This document shows positions 1 to 11,583 of a stretch of DNA of 64,000 nt, one piece after another (the stretch's first letter is position 1; each line of letters starts with the position of its first letter). This DNA comes from Xenoacremonium recifei (lineage: Eukaryota; Ascomycota; Sordariomycetes; Hypocreales; Nectriaceae). The notes below the pieces were generated by a model. That model ran no database searches. It was not told where the DNA came from and worked only from the letters and a program-made list of their open reading frames with translations. The stretch covers positions 310,001 to 374,000 of the forward strand of contig WOFQ01000018.1 in the NCBI GenBank assembly GCA_012184525.1, written 5' to 3'. Made by a program: the position numbers and the translations under genes.

Positions 1-585
1 ACTCAGCCTCCCCAAAACATTCACCATGTCACTGTCATAGAAAAGCGGCCCTTTTTGAACAATTGAAAATTCTCTCGTCATCGTCTGTAAAACTGCACTG
101 AAAACTGGTGGTATAATTACAGTTCCCGAATCCCGGCCCAGCGTGCGCACTTTTCGTGTCAGTAAAGCCCTTGGGAGGAGGCGGCGGGTTTTCCGCGCGC
201 CTCCAAGCATCTCGCCCTCGAGACGCCCTATAGTACAAGGCAGTACGTCAATCCGAACTCCCAAGTCCCCGAAGCCGTCGTACGCTGCCGCGTCCTCGGT
301 GCGCGCTGGCTGGCTGTTCTGCCATGCATGCATGCACGCATGTCATGGATGTCTTAGGAGGCGCCCCGAAGCGGCCAAACGTACAACAAAAAATGCAAGC
401 GCCCTCGTGTCCCTGTGCGCGCACGCGTCGTCCAAAATACACGCAAACAACATTCCCGCTCCCTTCCAAAACAGCAAATCCAGTAGTTCCCTGCTCGCCC
501 TGCCCTGTCCGTGAGCAAAACCGTAACGCCATGATCGTCATTAAGAAGCTTTGATGTCGAAACTAGACCCTCAAAGCGAATTGAC
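1..585. other. Intergenic, 3' side of histone H1
   Basis: This stretch lies downstream of the H1 stop codon and reaches the window edge. It probably contains the H1 3' untranslated region. Short open frames occur on both strands, but none has a recognisable domain, and they overlap one another in several frames as random GC-rich DNA does. I see no gene here. Confidence 0.6.
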
Positions 586-1589
586 TCATGCCTTGGCGGC
601 AGCGGCCTTCTTCGGCGCTGCAGCCTTCTTAGGGGCCGCAGCCTTCTTTGCGGGCGCCTTGGTGGTCTTGGCGACACGGCCAGCCTTGGTCTTGGTCAGA
701 GCAGCATCGGGCTTCTCGGCCTGGGGAGTTGGGTTAACGTCAAGATCATTGAAAGCAGATAGTCAGTGTCATCTCACCTTCTTGGGAGCGGCAGCTTTCT
801 TGGGAGCAGCGGCGGCCTTCTTGGGGGCAGCAGCCTTCTTGGCGGGGGCGGCCTTCTTCTCAGCGGCCTCCTTCTTGGGAGCAGCAGCCTTCTTGGGCGC
901 GGCGGCCTTCTTGGGGGCAGCCTTCTTGGCAGTCTCCTTCTTGGGAGCAGCAGCCTTCTTCTCCTTCTTGGGCTCAGGCTTCTTGGGGGCCTTCTTGGCG
1001 AGCTTCGTGCCGCCAGAGGGACCCTTGGGCTGCTCGAAGACACCCTTCTCGACACCGGCCTTCAGTGCCTTGTTGAAGAGGGAGTCGAACATGTTGTCCG
1101 TGACAGTGATGGTGTTGTTCGCCTTGACGAACTTCTTGAGAGACTGACGGCTGTGGCGGAGGTTAGCGACTGGAACGAGACGACAGCGCGGTGCGAGTGA
1201 CGCGTCGCGCGCGACGGGGTGCTTACCTAGAGCCATTGCGGTCCTTGAGCTGTAGCGATGAAAAAAAGCGAGTCAGCAACGGTGGCTACGGTCGCAGACG
1301 AAAGAAATGGTAAATGAAAATGAAAGCGTGCAGTGGTACACTTGGGGCTCGCGATGGCCTCACAAGTGCGACTGAGGGGGAGGCCGGGCGCGACACTTGA
1401 TGCGCCGGAGAGCAAGGCGGGTAAAAACTTACGGTGACGATGGCCTCAGTGATCATGTCCTGGAAGCAGTCAGTAAAATCGTCCAGAAGCCAAAAGTCCG
1501 GATCAAGATGGGCTCACCTGGTAGCTGGCGTGGCCAGAACCCGACTTGGCCTTGGGAGCGGCAGCAGACTCAGACTTCTTGGGAGCCAT
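586..1589 (-). CDS. Linker histone H1
   Basis: Linker histone that binds nucleosomal DNA at the entry/exit site and compacts chromatin. Five exons on the minus strand: 1518-1589, 1433-1459, 1227-1249, 778-1150 and 586-720. Joined they give 209 codons plus stop with every phase consistent. The start is MAPKKSESAAAPKAKSG. The winged-helix globular domain (about residues 20-95) spans the exon joins, with the characteristic runs HASYQDMITEAIVTLKDRNG, SSRQSLKKFVKANN and VTDNMFDSLFNKALKAGVEKG. The C-terminal half is a Lys/Ala/Pro tail of repeated AAPKK units typical of H1. Introns are 57, 76, 183 and 58 nt, all GT-AG. Splitting the globular domain over four small exons is usual in Pezizomycotina. 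A TATA-like box lies upstream at 1776-1783. The hydrophobic antisense frame over the tail is a shadow of the AAPKK repeats. Confidence 0.93.
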
Positions 1590-1775
1590 TTCGAAGGTTG
1601 GGTGGTTGTTTGGATGTTGTTTAAGTTGGGATGGAGTGGAAGGGCTTGTGGAAAAGCTGGAAGACCTGGAGATGCTTCAGACGAGATTGGAAGAGAGATG
1701 AGAGGGAAAAGAATCCGTGATCGAGAGTCGAGGAGGAGCGACGGCATCGGGCGCGCGTGGAGGGTCGGGGGCATG

Positions 1776-1783
1776 TTTATATA
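1776..1783 (-). promoter_or_regulatory. TATA-like box of histone H1
   Basis: On the minus strand this reads TATATAAA, about 187 nt upstream of the H1 start codon. Histone genes are highly expressed and often have TATA boxes. The assignment rests on sequence and position only. Confidence 0.5.
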
Positions 1784-2009
1784 TCAGGCGGGGGCAAGAC
1801 CGCAATCAGTAGCTCAAGCTCCCCGCTAGCGAGCTCGCCCACGCTCCATCGCTGTGGCTGCTAGCGCCTGGGAGGAGAGACTCGCTGCTCACCTGGGCCC
1901 AGTCCAGGCCAGGCCACCTCCCGAAGGTCAGGCTCCATCCGGGCTGTCCATGCCCCGGGAAGGGAGGGGCATCAGAAGTGTAGCAGCAGTGACAGGAGGA
2001 GCGGCAGAG

Positions 2010-2010
<1 letters not shown>

Positions 2011-2046
<36 letters not shown>
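2011..2046. repeat. (CAG)12 trinucleotide repeat
   Basis: Twelve uninterrupted CAG units in the upstream region of histone H1. Open frames run through it (poly-Ala or poly-Cys in the shadows), but none is a convincing gene, so it is most simply a non-coding microsatellite. Confidence 0.9.
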
Positions 2047-2047
<1 letters not shown>

Positions 2048-4723
2048 CGCCACACATCGCCCAGCTTCTCTCTGTTCTCTGTTCACACCCCACTCACACC
2101 TGCTGCCGCTGCCATGCACAAAGCGTGCACCCGACCAGACAGATCCCTAGGCCCTCCCGTTGCATCAGGTGCCCTCCTCCTCACCCTTCCGGCTCGCGTT
2201 GTGCTGAAATGTGCACCTTCCGATGCACAACTCCCAGCACAGGCCGGCCACAAGACGCTAGCCTCCTTTCGGCCGCGTGCCAGGCGTCCGCCGCCCCTGA
2301 CTGGTCTGGCCCGGCGCCTCAGCCACAGGAGCCCCACCTGCCGACACCCATGTTATGCCGCGAGGTAAAATGGGCCGCAGAAAATGGCAAAATAATACCT
2401 GCGCCGTGACCAATTTTTCTGATTGGCCAGCGCCAACATCACCTCGGGTGAGGTGTACCAGTCTGTGTGATCTTGGCCCTCAGGAAGAGCGAGGTCGAGC
2501 ACCCCCCGAGCGGCCGTTTCCCTCGATTCTCTCGCCTTCTCGACGCACCCTCCTCGACGACGCTTGTGAGTCGTTTTTGCTGTGTTCTGGCGAGTTCGCC
2601 TCTGGATTTTGAGTCCAGCAGATGCCTGCGAGGTTCGCCGAATTGCTGTATCTTGTTGCAGACGTCGCGGGGGCCTGATGCGCCCTGTATGAGAGCGAAG
2701 AGGTCTCAAGAAATGCGATGCCCAGTGTCGCAGTCCGAATTACTACGCTACAGGCCCCGGAACACCTAGATCAGACCTCATAAACGTGCTTTTTGATGTT
2801 TTCGCATGTGAATGCTCTAAATTTCGACAAAATCGGACTACATTTGCATGTGTTATGGGAGAATCTCGTCAAAGTCACTGTTTACCGTGATTGCGCCAAC
2901 GCGCGTCGCATTCTGAAGCTATCGACACATCAGCGACCTCCCAATCAACCATCACAAAACACCACGCAAACCACCCAAATGATCTCTTCTGGCACTTTAA
3001 AATGATTCCCATGCATTTTAAACACACTTTTACTATTTTTACAGCATCGAAAAGCTCACGCTCATCGAATTCCAGCTCCGATAAGAATCATCACGACTTA
3101 CACGGTCGGAGGACGTCATGGGACCAATTGATCAGGTGCACTCAACGTGCCAACAAATCGACCCTGATAAAGTCATTCGCACTCGATACTGCGCTAAAGA
3201 GCCCCAATTCATTAAACAAACATCTTCACTGCAGTCAAACATCATCTTGTTGACAGTAAATCACGATGCGACAAAAAGCGCGTGGTATCCGGTCTCCCGA
3301 TCGGCGTCCGCGGGGTTTCTGGCCACAAGCTTGATCCAGATCAGCACGACTGGGCACGCAGATTCCATCCAAGTGACTGAAATTATTGACTAGGCAGTAG
3401 TCATGGTGATCTCAGATTGATCGTCATCTTTTGAAAATGTCTCTTCCTGCCCATATCTTCCAGCTGCAAAGCACAGAGATTGGGGAGGCCGATCTGGTCG
3501 CTGACTCTATCCTGCCTAGCTGAGACGAATATCACTATCACGCCGAACGGTTAGATGACTAGCAGTGGCTAAAATCGAGCGCTCAGAAGCAGGTAAGCTT
3601 GGGGCGGTGTCTCAATGTCCTCCGGAAAGCCAACCCTAAACTTGCCAGATTGTCCAACGCATTCCTTGTGAGGGGCAGCGGCGGTTCCGGGACAGCCAAC
3701 GCATCTCCCTGCACCATTCGTTACACCGATACTCTATGAGTACTGTTACAGACATGCATATTCTGACGCTCTTAAATGAATTGATTACAAGCGGGCAATT
3801 TTCTATATTACTCAAAGGATTCATCTTTTGTACAGGTATTCATTGATGGAGGTTCGGGTCAACTCGGTCAATTCGGTGCAACGTCACATGACGGCTTGGG
3901 AAAGCCTGACAGCATCACGTTTTGACGGCCTCACAAACCAGCTGTCTCTTTTTAACTTTCCATTGAAAGGTAGGATTGCCATATATTAAATTATATGAGT
4001 TATTTGGTCCACCTCCATCGGTGTGACTTTTTTCATCATGAGGGAATCGCTTGCTACGCGCATGGTGAAAGCTACACCTCCCAAGCTAAAGTTGTAATGA
4101 TTTTGCTCTATCAAATGTCTCGTGATCACAAACACCGTTTCAGCAATCAAGCCAGCTCGCTTTGCTCGTTGACACTCTGTGTGTCTCAGATCTGCCCATC
4201 TGTCGTGTCATGCCACCCTCGACTTACACGGGGCCGTTGAGCTCTTTTGGGAAAACACGTGCAGAGTCATGTGATCCACACAATACAGGACAGTATTTTA
4301 AGACAGTGCGTGAGACTCATCCACACGCCAAACCTTGCCAATCATAGCTTGGTGGGACCGTTGGAACACGCTCGATCCAGACCTGAACCAGAAAGTCGGA
4401 AGAACACGAAGGAGAAAAGGCCAGCGAGGCACAAGAACAACTTATCTGAATATTTTCTCCTGCAGACGGCCGAGGACGCGCCCCCCGAGCCTTTGTCTCC
4501 GTCGACCGCCATCGCGTCCATCCAGCATCATCACGACGATATCATGACCTCCGCGCCCAGTTCATGAGCTTCTCGATCCCGTCGCCAGCTTCCGCTCTCT
4601 CACCGCGATCCCGCCCCACGTTCTCCTGTCCCACGCACATGCTCAGCCGATAGCTCGACGCCGCGACGATTTCCTCCGTTTCCACGTTTTCCTTCTCTTC
4701 TGTGACTTCTCGCCATCCGCGTT

Positions 4724-7700
4724 ATGGCCGACTATACCCAGTACCACGCCCTTGGTCAGGGCGAGGTGCTCGATCCCAATGACCCTAATCGAACCTCCCA
4801 ACCCACGGCCCAGCAGTTCCAACCGCAGATCGCACCCTCGCCCTACCAACAGCAAGCTGGCCCTGCGGGATACGGTGGTGCGCCGCCATATCAAGCTGGA
4901 CCGCAGTACGGCTACGCTCCTCCCCAGGACCAGGGCTTCGCACCAGCAGCTCCGGGCCAGATCTCCCCAGATGCTTCGCTGGCGGCGCAATTAGGGGGCA
5001 TGAACCTGGGCGACGGGCATCATACTGCGCGGAGAAAGAAGAAGGATCGTCATGCCTACCACACTGTCGAAGCTGCAGGCTCTTCGCAGGCCTTCAATGG
5101 CATGCCCGCGGCTGCTGGAAGCGCACCAAGCCAGTTCCTCGACACGGCCGGTCAAACAACGCCTGGTTTTGGAGGTCAGTTTGGGAGCCCTCAGGGAACT
5201 CCTCAGATGATCAACCCCGGCCAATTCCCTGCGCCTGCAAGCTCCCAGTTTGCGCCTCCAACACCAGGAATCCAGCCTGGACCTGGCGGTGCCCCTGAGG
5301 TCGCTGCACCAGCCGTTGGCAGCAAAGTCGCTCCCGACGATTTGCCCAGTGTGCCAGCTTCTCGCGACATTATCCAGCAGTACTATCTCAAGAACATCTA
5401 TCCGACCTTCGAGCGCCACGTCCCTCCTCCCGCGACCGTTTCCTTTGTGGCCTACGACCAGGGCAACTCGTCTCCGAAATTCACGCGCCTCACACTCAAC
5501 AACATCCCCTCGACCAACGATGCGTTGTCCACGACCGGTCTGTCCCTAGGACTGCTCCTCCAGCCTTTGGCTCCTCTACAGCCGGGAGAGACAGAGATCC
5601 CCGTTCTCGACTTCGGCGAGGCTGGACCGCCACGATGCAGAAGATGCCGAGCCTACATCAACCCCTTCATGATGTTCCGCTCGTGCGGCAATAAGTTTGT
5701 CTGCAACCTCTGCTCGTATCCGAACGAGACGGCACCGGAGTACTTCTGCGCTACGAACCCTCAGGGTGTCCGAGTCGACCGCGATCAGCGACCCGAGCTT
5801 CACAAGGGAACCGTGGAATTCGTAGTCCCCAAAGAATACTGGACACGAGAGCCAGTCGGACTGCGGTGGCTCTTTGTCATCGACGTCACGCAAGAGTCGT
5901 ACAACAAGGGGTTCTTGGAGGCGTTCTGTGAGGGCATCCTGGCAGCTTTATATGGCGGCGAGGATCAAGAGAAGGATGAGGATGGAGAGCCCAAGCGACG
6001 GATACCTGAGGGTGCCAAGGTGGGCTTTGTCACCTACGACAAGGACATTCACTTCTACAACGTCAATGTGAGTTCAAAGCTATGGCACTTACCCAGACAC
6101 TACTAACACCAGATAGCCTGCCCTGGACCAGGCTCAGATGATGATCATGCCTGATCTCGAGGAACCCTTCGTACCCCTGAGCGAAGGCCTATTCGTCGAT
6201 CCCTACGAGTCACAGGACGTCATCAAGTCTCTCTTGACCCGCCTGCCTGACATGTTCTCAGTCGTCAAGAACCCCGAGCCGGCGCTGCTTGCTACTCTCA
6301 ACTCGGCGCTCGCTGCACTGGAGAAGACTGGCGGCAAGATCGTGTGTGCTTGCTCAGCCCTGTCGACCTGGGGTCCCGGACGACTGTTTATGCGCGACGA
6401 TGGCAACCATCCCGGTGGTGAGATCGACAAGAAGTTGTACACCACTGAGCATCCTGCCTGGAAGAAGGTCGCCGAGAAGATGGCCGCTGCTGGTGTGGGA
6501 GCTGATTTCTTCATGGCTGCTCCCTCTGGGGGTTACCTGGACATCGCAACGATAGGTATTTTCACACATTCTCATATCACATGGAATGTCCCCTAACTGA
6601 CCCAATGCAGGACATGTTGCGGCGACCACCGGAGGCGAGACCTTCTACTACCCTAATTTCATTTCACCTCGAGATAGCGCGAAGCTGTCAATGGAGATTG
6701 CGCACGCCGTGACCCGCGAGACAGGCTTCCAGGCCCTTATGAAAGTCCGCTGCTCAAACGGTCTCCAAGTATCGGCCTACCACGGCAACTTCATCCAGCA
6801 CACCTTCGGCGCAGACCTGGAGATTGGTGTGATTGACGCCGACAAGGCCATGGGCGTGTCCTTCTCCTACGACGGCAAGCTGGACTCCAAACTGGACGCC
6901 CACTTCCAATCCGCCCTCCTCTACACCACGGCCTCGGGTCAGCGTCGCGTCCGGTGCTCCAACGTCATTGCTAGTGTCACTGAGACGTCCAAGGAGTCCG
7001 GCAACCGCGAACAGGGCATCCGGGAATGCCTCAAGTTTGTCGACCAGGACGCCGTCGTCGCGCTGCTTGCCAAGGAGGCGAGCACCAAGCTGGCCACGAC
7101 GTCCAGCAACCTCAAGGAGGTCCGCAACTGGATAGGAGAGAAGGCAATCGACGTGATGGCCTGCTACCGAAGGCACGCCGCGCAACAACATCCCCCAGGC
7201 CAGCTGGTCATGCCCGAGCGCCTCAAGGAGTACTGCATGTACCTGCTCGGTCTGATCAAGTGCCGCGCCTTCAAGGGCGGTGTCGAGAGCTCAGACCGAC
7301 GCGTCCACGAGATGCGCATGATCCGATCCATGGGCGCCTTGGAACTGAGTCTGTACCTCTACCCGCGCATGATCCCCATCCACAACCTCCAGCCCGAGGA
7401 GGGCTTCGCCGACGCCGAGACCGGCCAGCTCAAGATGCCGCCCTCCATCCGCACATCCTTCTCGCGCGTCGAGCCCGGCGGCGTGTACCTCGTCGACAAC
7501 GGCCAGCAATGCCTGCTCTGGTTCCATTCGCAGACATCCCCCAACCTGATCGCCGACCTCTTCGGCCAAGACAAGGACTCGCTCAAGGCCCTGGACGCGT
7601 ACACGTCGTCGTTGCCCGTGCTCGAGACGCACCTCAACGCGCAGGTGCGCAACATGGTCGAGTACCTCAAGACAATGCGCGGCTCCAAGGGCCTGACGAT

Positions 7701-7978
7701 CCAGCTCGCGCGCCAGGGCATCGACGGCGCCGAGTTCGAGTTTGCGCGCATGCTGGTCGAGGACCGCAACAACGAGGCGCAGAGCTACGTGGACTGGCTG
7801 GTGCACATCCACAAGGGCGTCCAACTAGAGGTAAGCAGACTGACTTCCCTGGGCAGAGAGACATTGGGGCAGCAGCACTAACAGAGTCTAGCTGAGCGGC
7901 CAGCGGAAGAAGGAGAACGACGAGCACTCGGCGGCTGCTCTGTCGAGCTTTGCGGGTCTGAGACCGGCGTACTGGTAA
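4724..7978 (+). CDS. SEC24: COPII coat cargo-binding subunit Sec24
   Basis: Cargo-selecting subunit of the COPII inner coat, which pairs with Sec23 on Sar1-GTP at ER exit sites. Exons 4724-6067, 6117-6555, 6611-7830 and 7892-7978 join in frame to 1,029 residues, the usual length for fungal Sec24. The start MADYTQYHALGQGE opens a Pro/Gln/Gly-rich disordered N-terminus of about 200 residues. A zinc finger follows at about residues 304-332 (PRCRRCRAYINPF, then CNLC). Next come the trunk domain (WLFVIDVTQ onward), beta-sandwich, helical and gelsolin-like regions. The C-terminus ends in SSFAGLRPAYW. The intron sites are clear: AAT|GTGAGT to GATAG|CCT, ATAG|GTATTT to GCAG|GAC, and GAG|GTAAGC to CTAG|CTG. 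It is a single gene with no overlapping neighbour. Confidence 0.96.
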
Positions 7979-8631
7979 GCGGGAGTTTGCATTGGTACGG
8001 AGTATATCAGCGAAAGAAAAGTCATGAATGATGGATGGATGGAAGGCGGGCGAATGGGCGGATAGGCACATCAGCGAAGGGGGGTAAAGGGTGTTGAATA
8101 GCGGCATGTAGCACCGAGTACGAGTAGGCAAAGACACAACACAACACAACAAAGACCAAGACCTTCCCATCCCCCCCTTTCCTTTCCTCCCCATCCTCAC
8201 CGTGCCTCGAGTCTTCCCGTCCCGTACACCCCGAGCCCCCAGCCCCGAGCCGCCTGCACAACACGAAGCCATCTGGCGCAACACAGCCCTGAGACTCGCC
8301 GCCACCGCCGCCCATGACCTGTCATGTCCCATCGGGAGCGCGCCCTGCCGTGCGCCGTGCCGCAATCTCGATTTGTGCCACAGCCTCGTGAGACGCCTGT
8401 GATCAGCAGGACACATGCGCGGTTGCACGCGAGCCGCGACGACGACGACGATCCTGTGTGTCGCCCCGGGGGAGGGGGAAGGGGGAATGCGTTATCTCGC
8501 ATCGCTCGGCACCAAGCTTGGCCAGACCAGGCCTTCCGTAGGGCTGGGATTCGGGGTCGAGGGCCTGGTGATGACGGCCGGGTGACGGACGGACGAGGCG
8601 ACGGATAGGTTGCCGTCTCACGGGGGGCGGA

Positions 8632-8664
8632 AGCTGGAGCTGGAGCTTGAGCTGGAGCTTGAGC
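8632..8664. repeat. GAGCTN imperfect tandem repeat
   Basis: Five to six near-identical units alternating GAGCTG and GAGCTT in non-coding DNA downstream of SEC24. Translated, it gives alternating Leu/Glu in one frame, but no gene context supports coding. Confidence 0.8.
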
Positions 8665-9045
8665 CCAGGCTCAAGGCTGGGAGGGAGGGGAGGGGCCGTG
8701 GCTTGAGGGCATGGGCGATCTATTCGCTGGCCGGGGGAGCATTGCAGATGTGTGTACGCCGTGCAACGCTGAATCGGCAAGGTCGAGCAAGCATCGTGAA
8801 AGTTGCGGTGTCCAGGGGAGGGATAGCCCGACCAGCGATGGCACCTCAGCTGCGAGTGAGCCGAAGGGGCAGCCAAGTGCTCCGTGTCTTCACGGGGAGG
8901 GGAGAGCCCGCCAAGGACCTATCATGACTGCTGGGCCTTACCCATGAGCGCCGTCTGAATAGCCTCACACACCCGGCCGAGTCCGCGCCTGGCCCTAGAC
9001 CGACGATCCCAACGAACACGTCTATTTCCGGCCTCGTGCCGCCGG

Positions 9046-9095
9046 CAGGCACAGGACAGGACAGGGCAGGACAGTGCAGGACAGGGCAGGGCAGG
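9046..9095. repeat. ACAGG/GCAGG tandem repeat
   Basis: About ten degenerate copies of a pentamer (ACAGG or GCAGG) in non-coding DNA. A short echo of the same motif lies near 9,205-9,220. Confidence 0.8.
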
Positions 9096-10220
9096 ATATC
9101 AGAGCATCTGCATCCCCGCACCGTCGAACGTGCCGGCATGGTGGAACCATTCCATGGTAAAGGCCGTGACGGATCTCGTTGGACGTGGAGCAGGGATCTG
9201 GAGCGGACAGGACAGGGGGCCGAGGCAGAGAAAGGTCTCGACGACGACAACGACGATTGTATAATAACCTATAGCCAATGAGCGAGAAAAGCCATAACGG
9301 AGCGAGACGGACAGCAACAGCAACAGCAGAGCAGGACAGCCAATCCACCCTCAAGATGGCCTCCCCTCCATCGATCCCTTGCTTGCTCGATTGCCTCGCC
9401 AGCCATCACACCACAGGCCATCCGACACGCAGCAGACGGACTCCATCCATCCATCCATCACCCCCGCCGCGGCCTCGCAGCACCCCTTGTCCGCCACTCA
9501 CAGTCCCAACGTCGCGCCCAACTCCCGCTCTCACTTCCGTTGCTCCTTGACGCCAGCCCGGATCGAGGGAGCCTGACAGCTCCAGCGCGGCGAGGAGCCA
9601 AGTGTGAGAGCCCAACACATGAAACAGCACGTAATCCATGCACCAAAACGACCGTGATCCAACAGAGACAAGGGAATAAGACATAAATGCAGATAACGCC
9701 AACTCAAGAAAACAAGGAAACGGATGTGCTTAGCCAAGAACCTAGGCCTCGCCAACGCACGCAGAAGAGACCCAACGACATGACATGCCCCTCATCATCC
9801 ATCTCAGACGTCAAGGTGCCAACACAGCTAGATCCCATGATGCCCACTTTCCGCCACCAAGTCGCCCTCACCGGCCCAGCCGAGCGAGCACCGTTGCTCG
9901 ACTATTGATGTATCTCCCGTCTTGGGCAAGACGGAAGGAAAGGAAGTTCCCCAATTGTCTTGTTCACATGCACCAATGACGCCGTGCGGTTATCGTTCCG
10001 GCCAGCGCCATTGGACGTCGTCTAAGCGCCCAACCGTCGTCTCTTGGGGTGTCGTTGGCCGAGCCGTTCCGGAACCGAACCATGCAGGCAGAAGTACTCA
10101 CTCCCTGAGAGAAAAGCTTCAGACGCAATAGCCATCAAAACAGGAAATCAAATCGCCGCCCAGCAGCCCGCCTGCGCTCGTGTAACCCCAAGATAGGTGA
10201 GATGGAGCCGCGCATGGCCT

Positions 10221-10261
10221 CCAGGCCAGACCAGAACCAGACCAGAACCAGGCCAGGCCAG
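10221..10261. repeat. CCAG-type short tandem repeat
   Basis: Degenerate repeats of CCAGA, CCAGG and ACCAG just beyond the 3' end of the PARG-like gene. Similar CCAG runs recur at 1897-1918, 24972-24989, 26419-26436 and 39342-39360. Confidence 0.75.
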
Positions 10262-10536
10262 CTTGGGCTTGGGCGGGGGCTGCGAGGCGTGCGTGCATGG
10301 GCTCGTCGTCCCAGCCGCCTTCTGGCCTACCACGGGGAGACGCTGGCCCCCCCTCCTCGACCTCCTCCACATGTCTGCTCCCAGACCCAGGCCTAGGTCA
10401 TGCTGCCCAAGGAACAGCACCCCTCCTTGCCCTCCTCCTCCTCCGCCTGCTCCTCCCCGTCTCGTGCTCGGGCACGAGGACCGCCCGCTGTTGCAACGCC
10501 TCGCGCCGTCAGCGAGGAATGGAGCATGAGCATGCA

Positions 10537-11583
10537 TCATGTCGTAATCATCCCCAGTCCATACCGAGGATCGGGCTGGCTCAGGACCCGACGGATTTCG
10601 CCCTCGCTGAAGACATGCTCAAAGATCTGGGAGTCGGTTGGGCTGTGAGAGTGGGATCGAGAAGACGACGATGATGATGACGATGACGAGCTCGATGACC
10701 CAGCTCTCGACTTGCCTTTAGAGCCGCCTGCCTTCTTCGCAATTTCGTCCAAGATGTTCCGGGTTGTGCTCTGCATCTGGTCCTCGAAGACGAAGATGAC
10801 ATAGGCGAATTGGCCGCGCAGATCAGGGTCAAAAAGGAAGACGTCGCGCCAAAGCTCGGCCAACTCCTGCGGTGGGTTACGGTAGCCGTTACCCAGGCCA
10901 AAGTCTCCAATAACCACACGGTCGTACCCGTTGTACAGGCAGATGCGGAGGGCACCGCGGAGCTTATCTCGGGTCATCTCGCGTTCCTCCGCAAACGAGT
11001 ACTTGAGGCCATTGTCCCTGAGCTTCGGCCATCTCGTAGGAGGCATTGAGACCACCGGAAGGTCGAACCAAGAATCCAACCTGTCATAACGATCGTGAGG
11101 GCCACGGCAGACTACCACCGAATCGGATAGAATACCGCCCTGTGAGGGGATGGGGTAGTTGACAGATTCCGGTGAGTCGGGCCAGGGGGTGTTGAGCGTG
11201 GCTGAAAGGTTGCTTCGCCGGCAGAGCTTCTCCTCATAGCCCACACAGCCCGTTTCCCAGTCTCCTCCTGGCCGCCGCTCGTTGGCGGCACAGATGAAGG
11301 GCACTCGGATTCGGCCGCCGCCCATCTGCTGACTCTGTAATGTGTCTGCAGAGCCGGCCGTCAGCGCTATATCGACAGGGTCACCAATCTCGATCCTAAA
11401 GGTTGGTGGACGAGTCGACGGCCGGCGCTGGATCGGGAGCTGATGTATGGGCTGCCTGTAGAGGTATGAGTATGGGGGAAAGACCTCGGCGTAGTTCTTC
11501 TTGACCAAGGGAATGAAGTTCCGCTTGGTGTCAGCCGCGACCTCTGACGGCCGTACCCGGTTAGATCGAGACGACGGAGCCAT
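10537..11583 (-). CDS. Microbial-type PARG catalytic-domain protein (TIGR02452-like)
   Basis: Intronless, 348 residues. The core resembles the microbial-type poly(ADP-ribose) glycohydrolase / TIGR02452 family, macrodomain-like enzymes expected to act on ADP-ribose conjugates. The diagnostic region is at about residues 101-126: NERRPGGD, six residues, then GYEE and LCRRSNL. This matches the family pattern N-x3-PGGG-x(6-8)-QEE-LxRxS-L, with Asp for the last Gly and Tyr for Gln; both glutamates are kept. A later segment, YDRVVIGDFGLGNGYRNPP then LWRDVF, fits the conserved C-terminal part (VLGAxGCGxxxNPP in bacteria). A Ser-rich run (about residues 296-310, encoded near 10,660-10,695) precedes a short C-terminal tail. 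The start MAPSSRSNRVRPSEVAADTK is the first ATG of the frame. Family assignment is fairly firm; substrate and activity are inferred. Confidence 0.75.
   Translation of the reverse strand: MAPSSRSNRVRPSEVAADTKRNFIPLVKKNYAEVFPPYSYLYRQPIHQLPIQRRPSTRPPTFRIEIGDPVDIALTAGSADTLQSQQMGGGRIRVPFICAANERRPGGDWETGCVGYEEKLCRRSNLSATLNTPWPDSPESVNYPIPSQGGILSDSVVVCRGPHDRYDRLDSWFDLPVVSMPPTRWPKLRDNGLKYSFAEEREMTRDKLRGALRICLYNGYDRVVIGDFGLGNGYRNPPQELAELWRDVFLFDPDLRGQFAYVIFVFEDQMQSTTRNILDEIAKKAGGSKGKSRAGSSSSSSSSSSSSSRSHSHSPTDSQIFEHVFSEGEIRRVLSQPDPRYGLGMITT

Larger units (their letters stand above)
1590..4723. other. Intergenic between H1 and SEC24
   Basis: Divergent upstream region of H1 (-) and SEC24 (+). It holds the H1 TATA-like box, a CCAG-rich element at 1897-1918, the (CAG)12 tract and, from about 2,770 to 4,300, a more AT-rich segment with many stops and no gene. 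The last 250 nt before SEC24 are pyrimidine-rich, as is common around fungal transcription starts. I recognise no coding gene or transposon. Confidence 0.55.
7979..10536. other. Convergent intergenic region SEC24 / PARG-like
   Basis: Contains the 3' ends of two convergent genes. It is GC-rich with low-complexity islands: hexamer-type GAGCTN repeats at 8632-8664, ACAGG-type repeats at 9046-9095, a CCAT run at 9442-9459 and CCAG repeats at 10221-10261. Open frames are numerous and overlapping. None resembles a known protein, so I call no gene. Confidence 0.55.

Noticed and set aside
551..1147. Plus-strand 198-codon hydrophobic frame opposite histone H1
   Set aside because: Its AAFLGAAAF repeats are the antisense of the H1 AAPKK tail repeats, and it crosses H1 exon-intron borders.
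7026..7895. 289-codon plus-strand frame within SEC24
   Set aside because: Shifted-frame shadow of the real Sec24 exon; Arg/Pro/Ala-rich with no domain.
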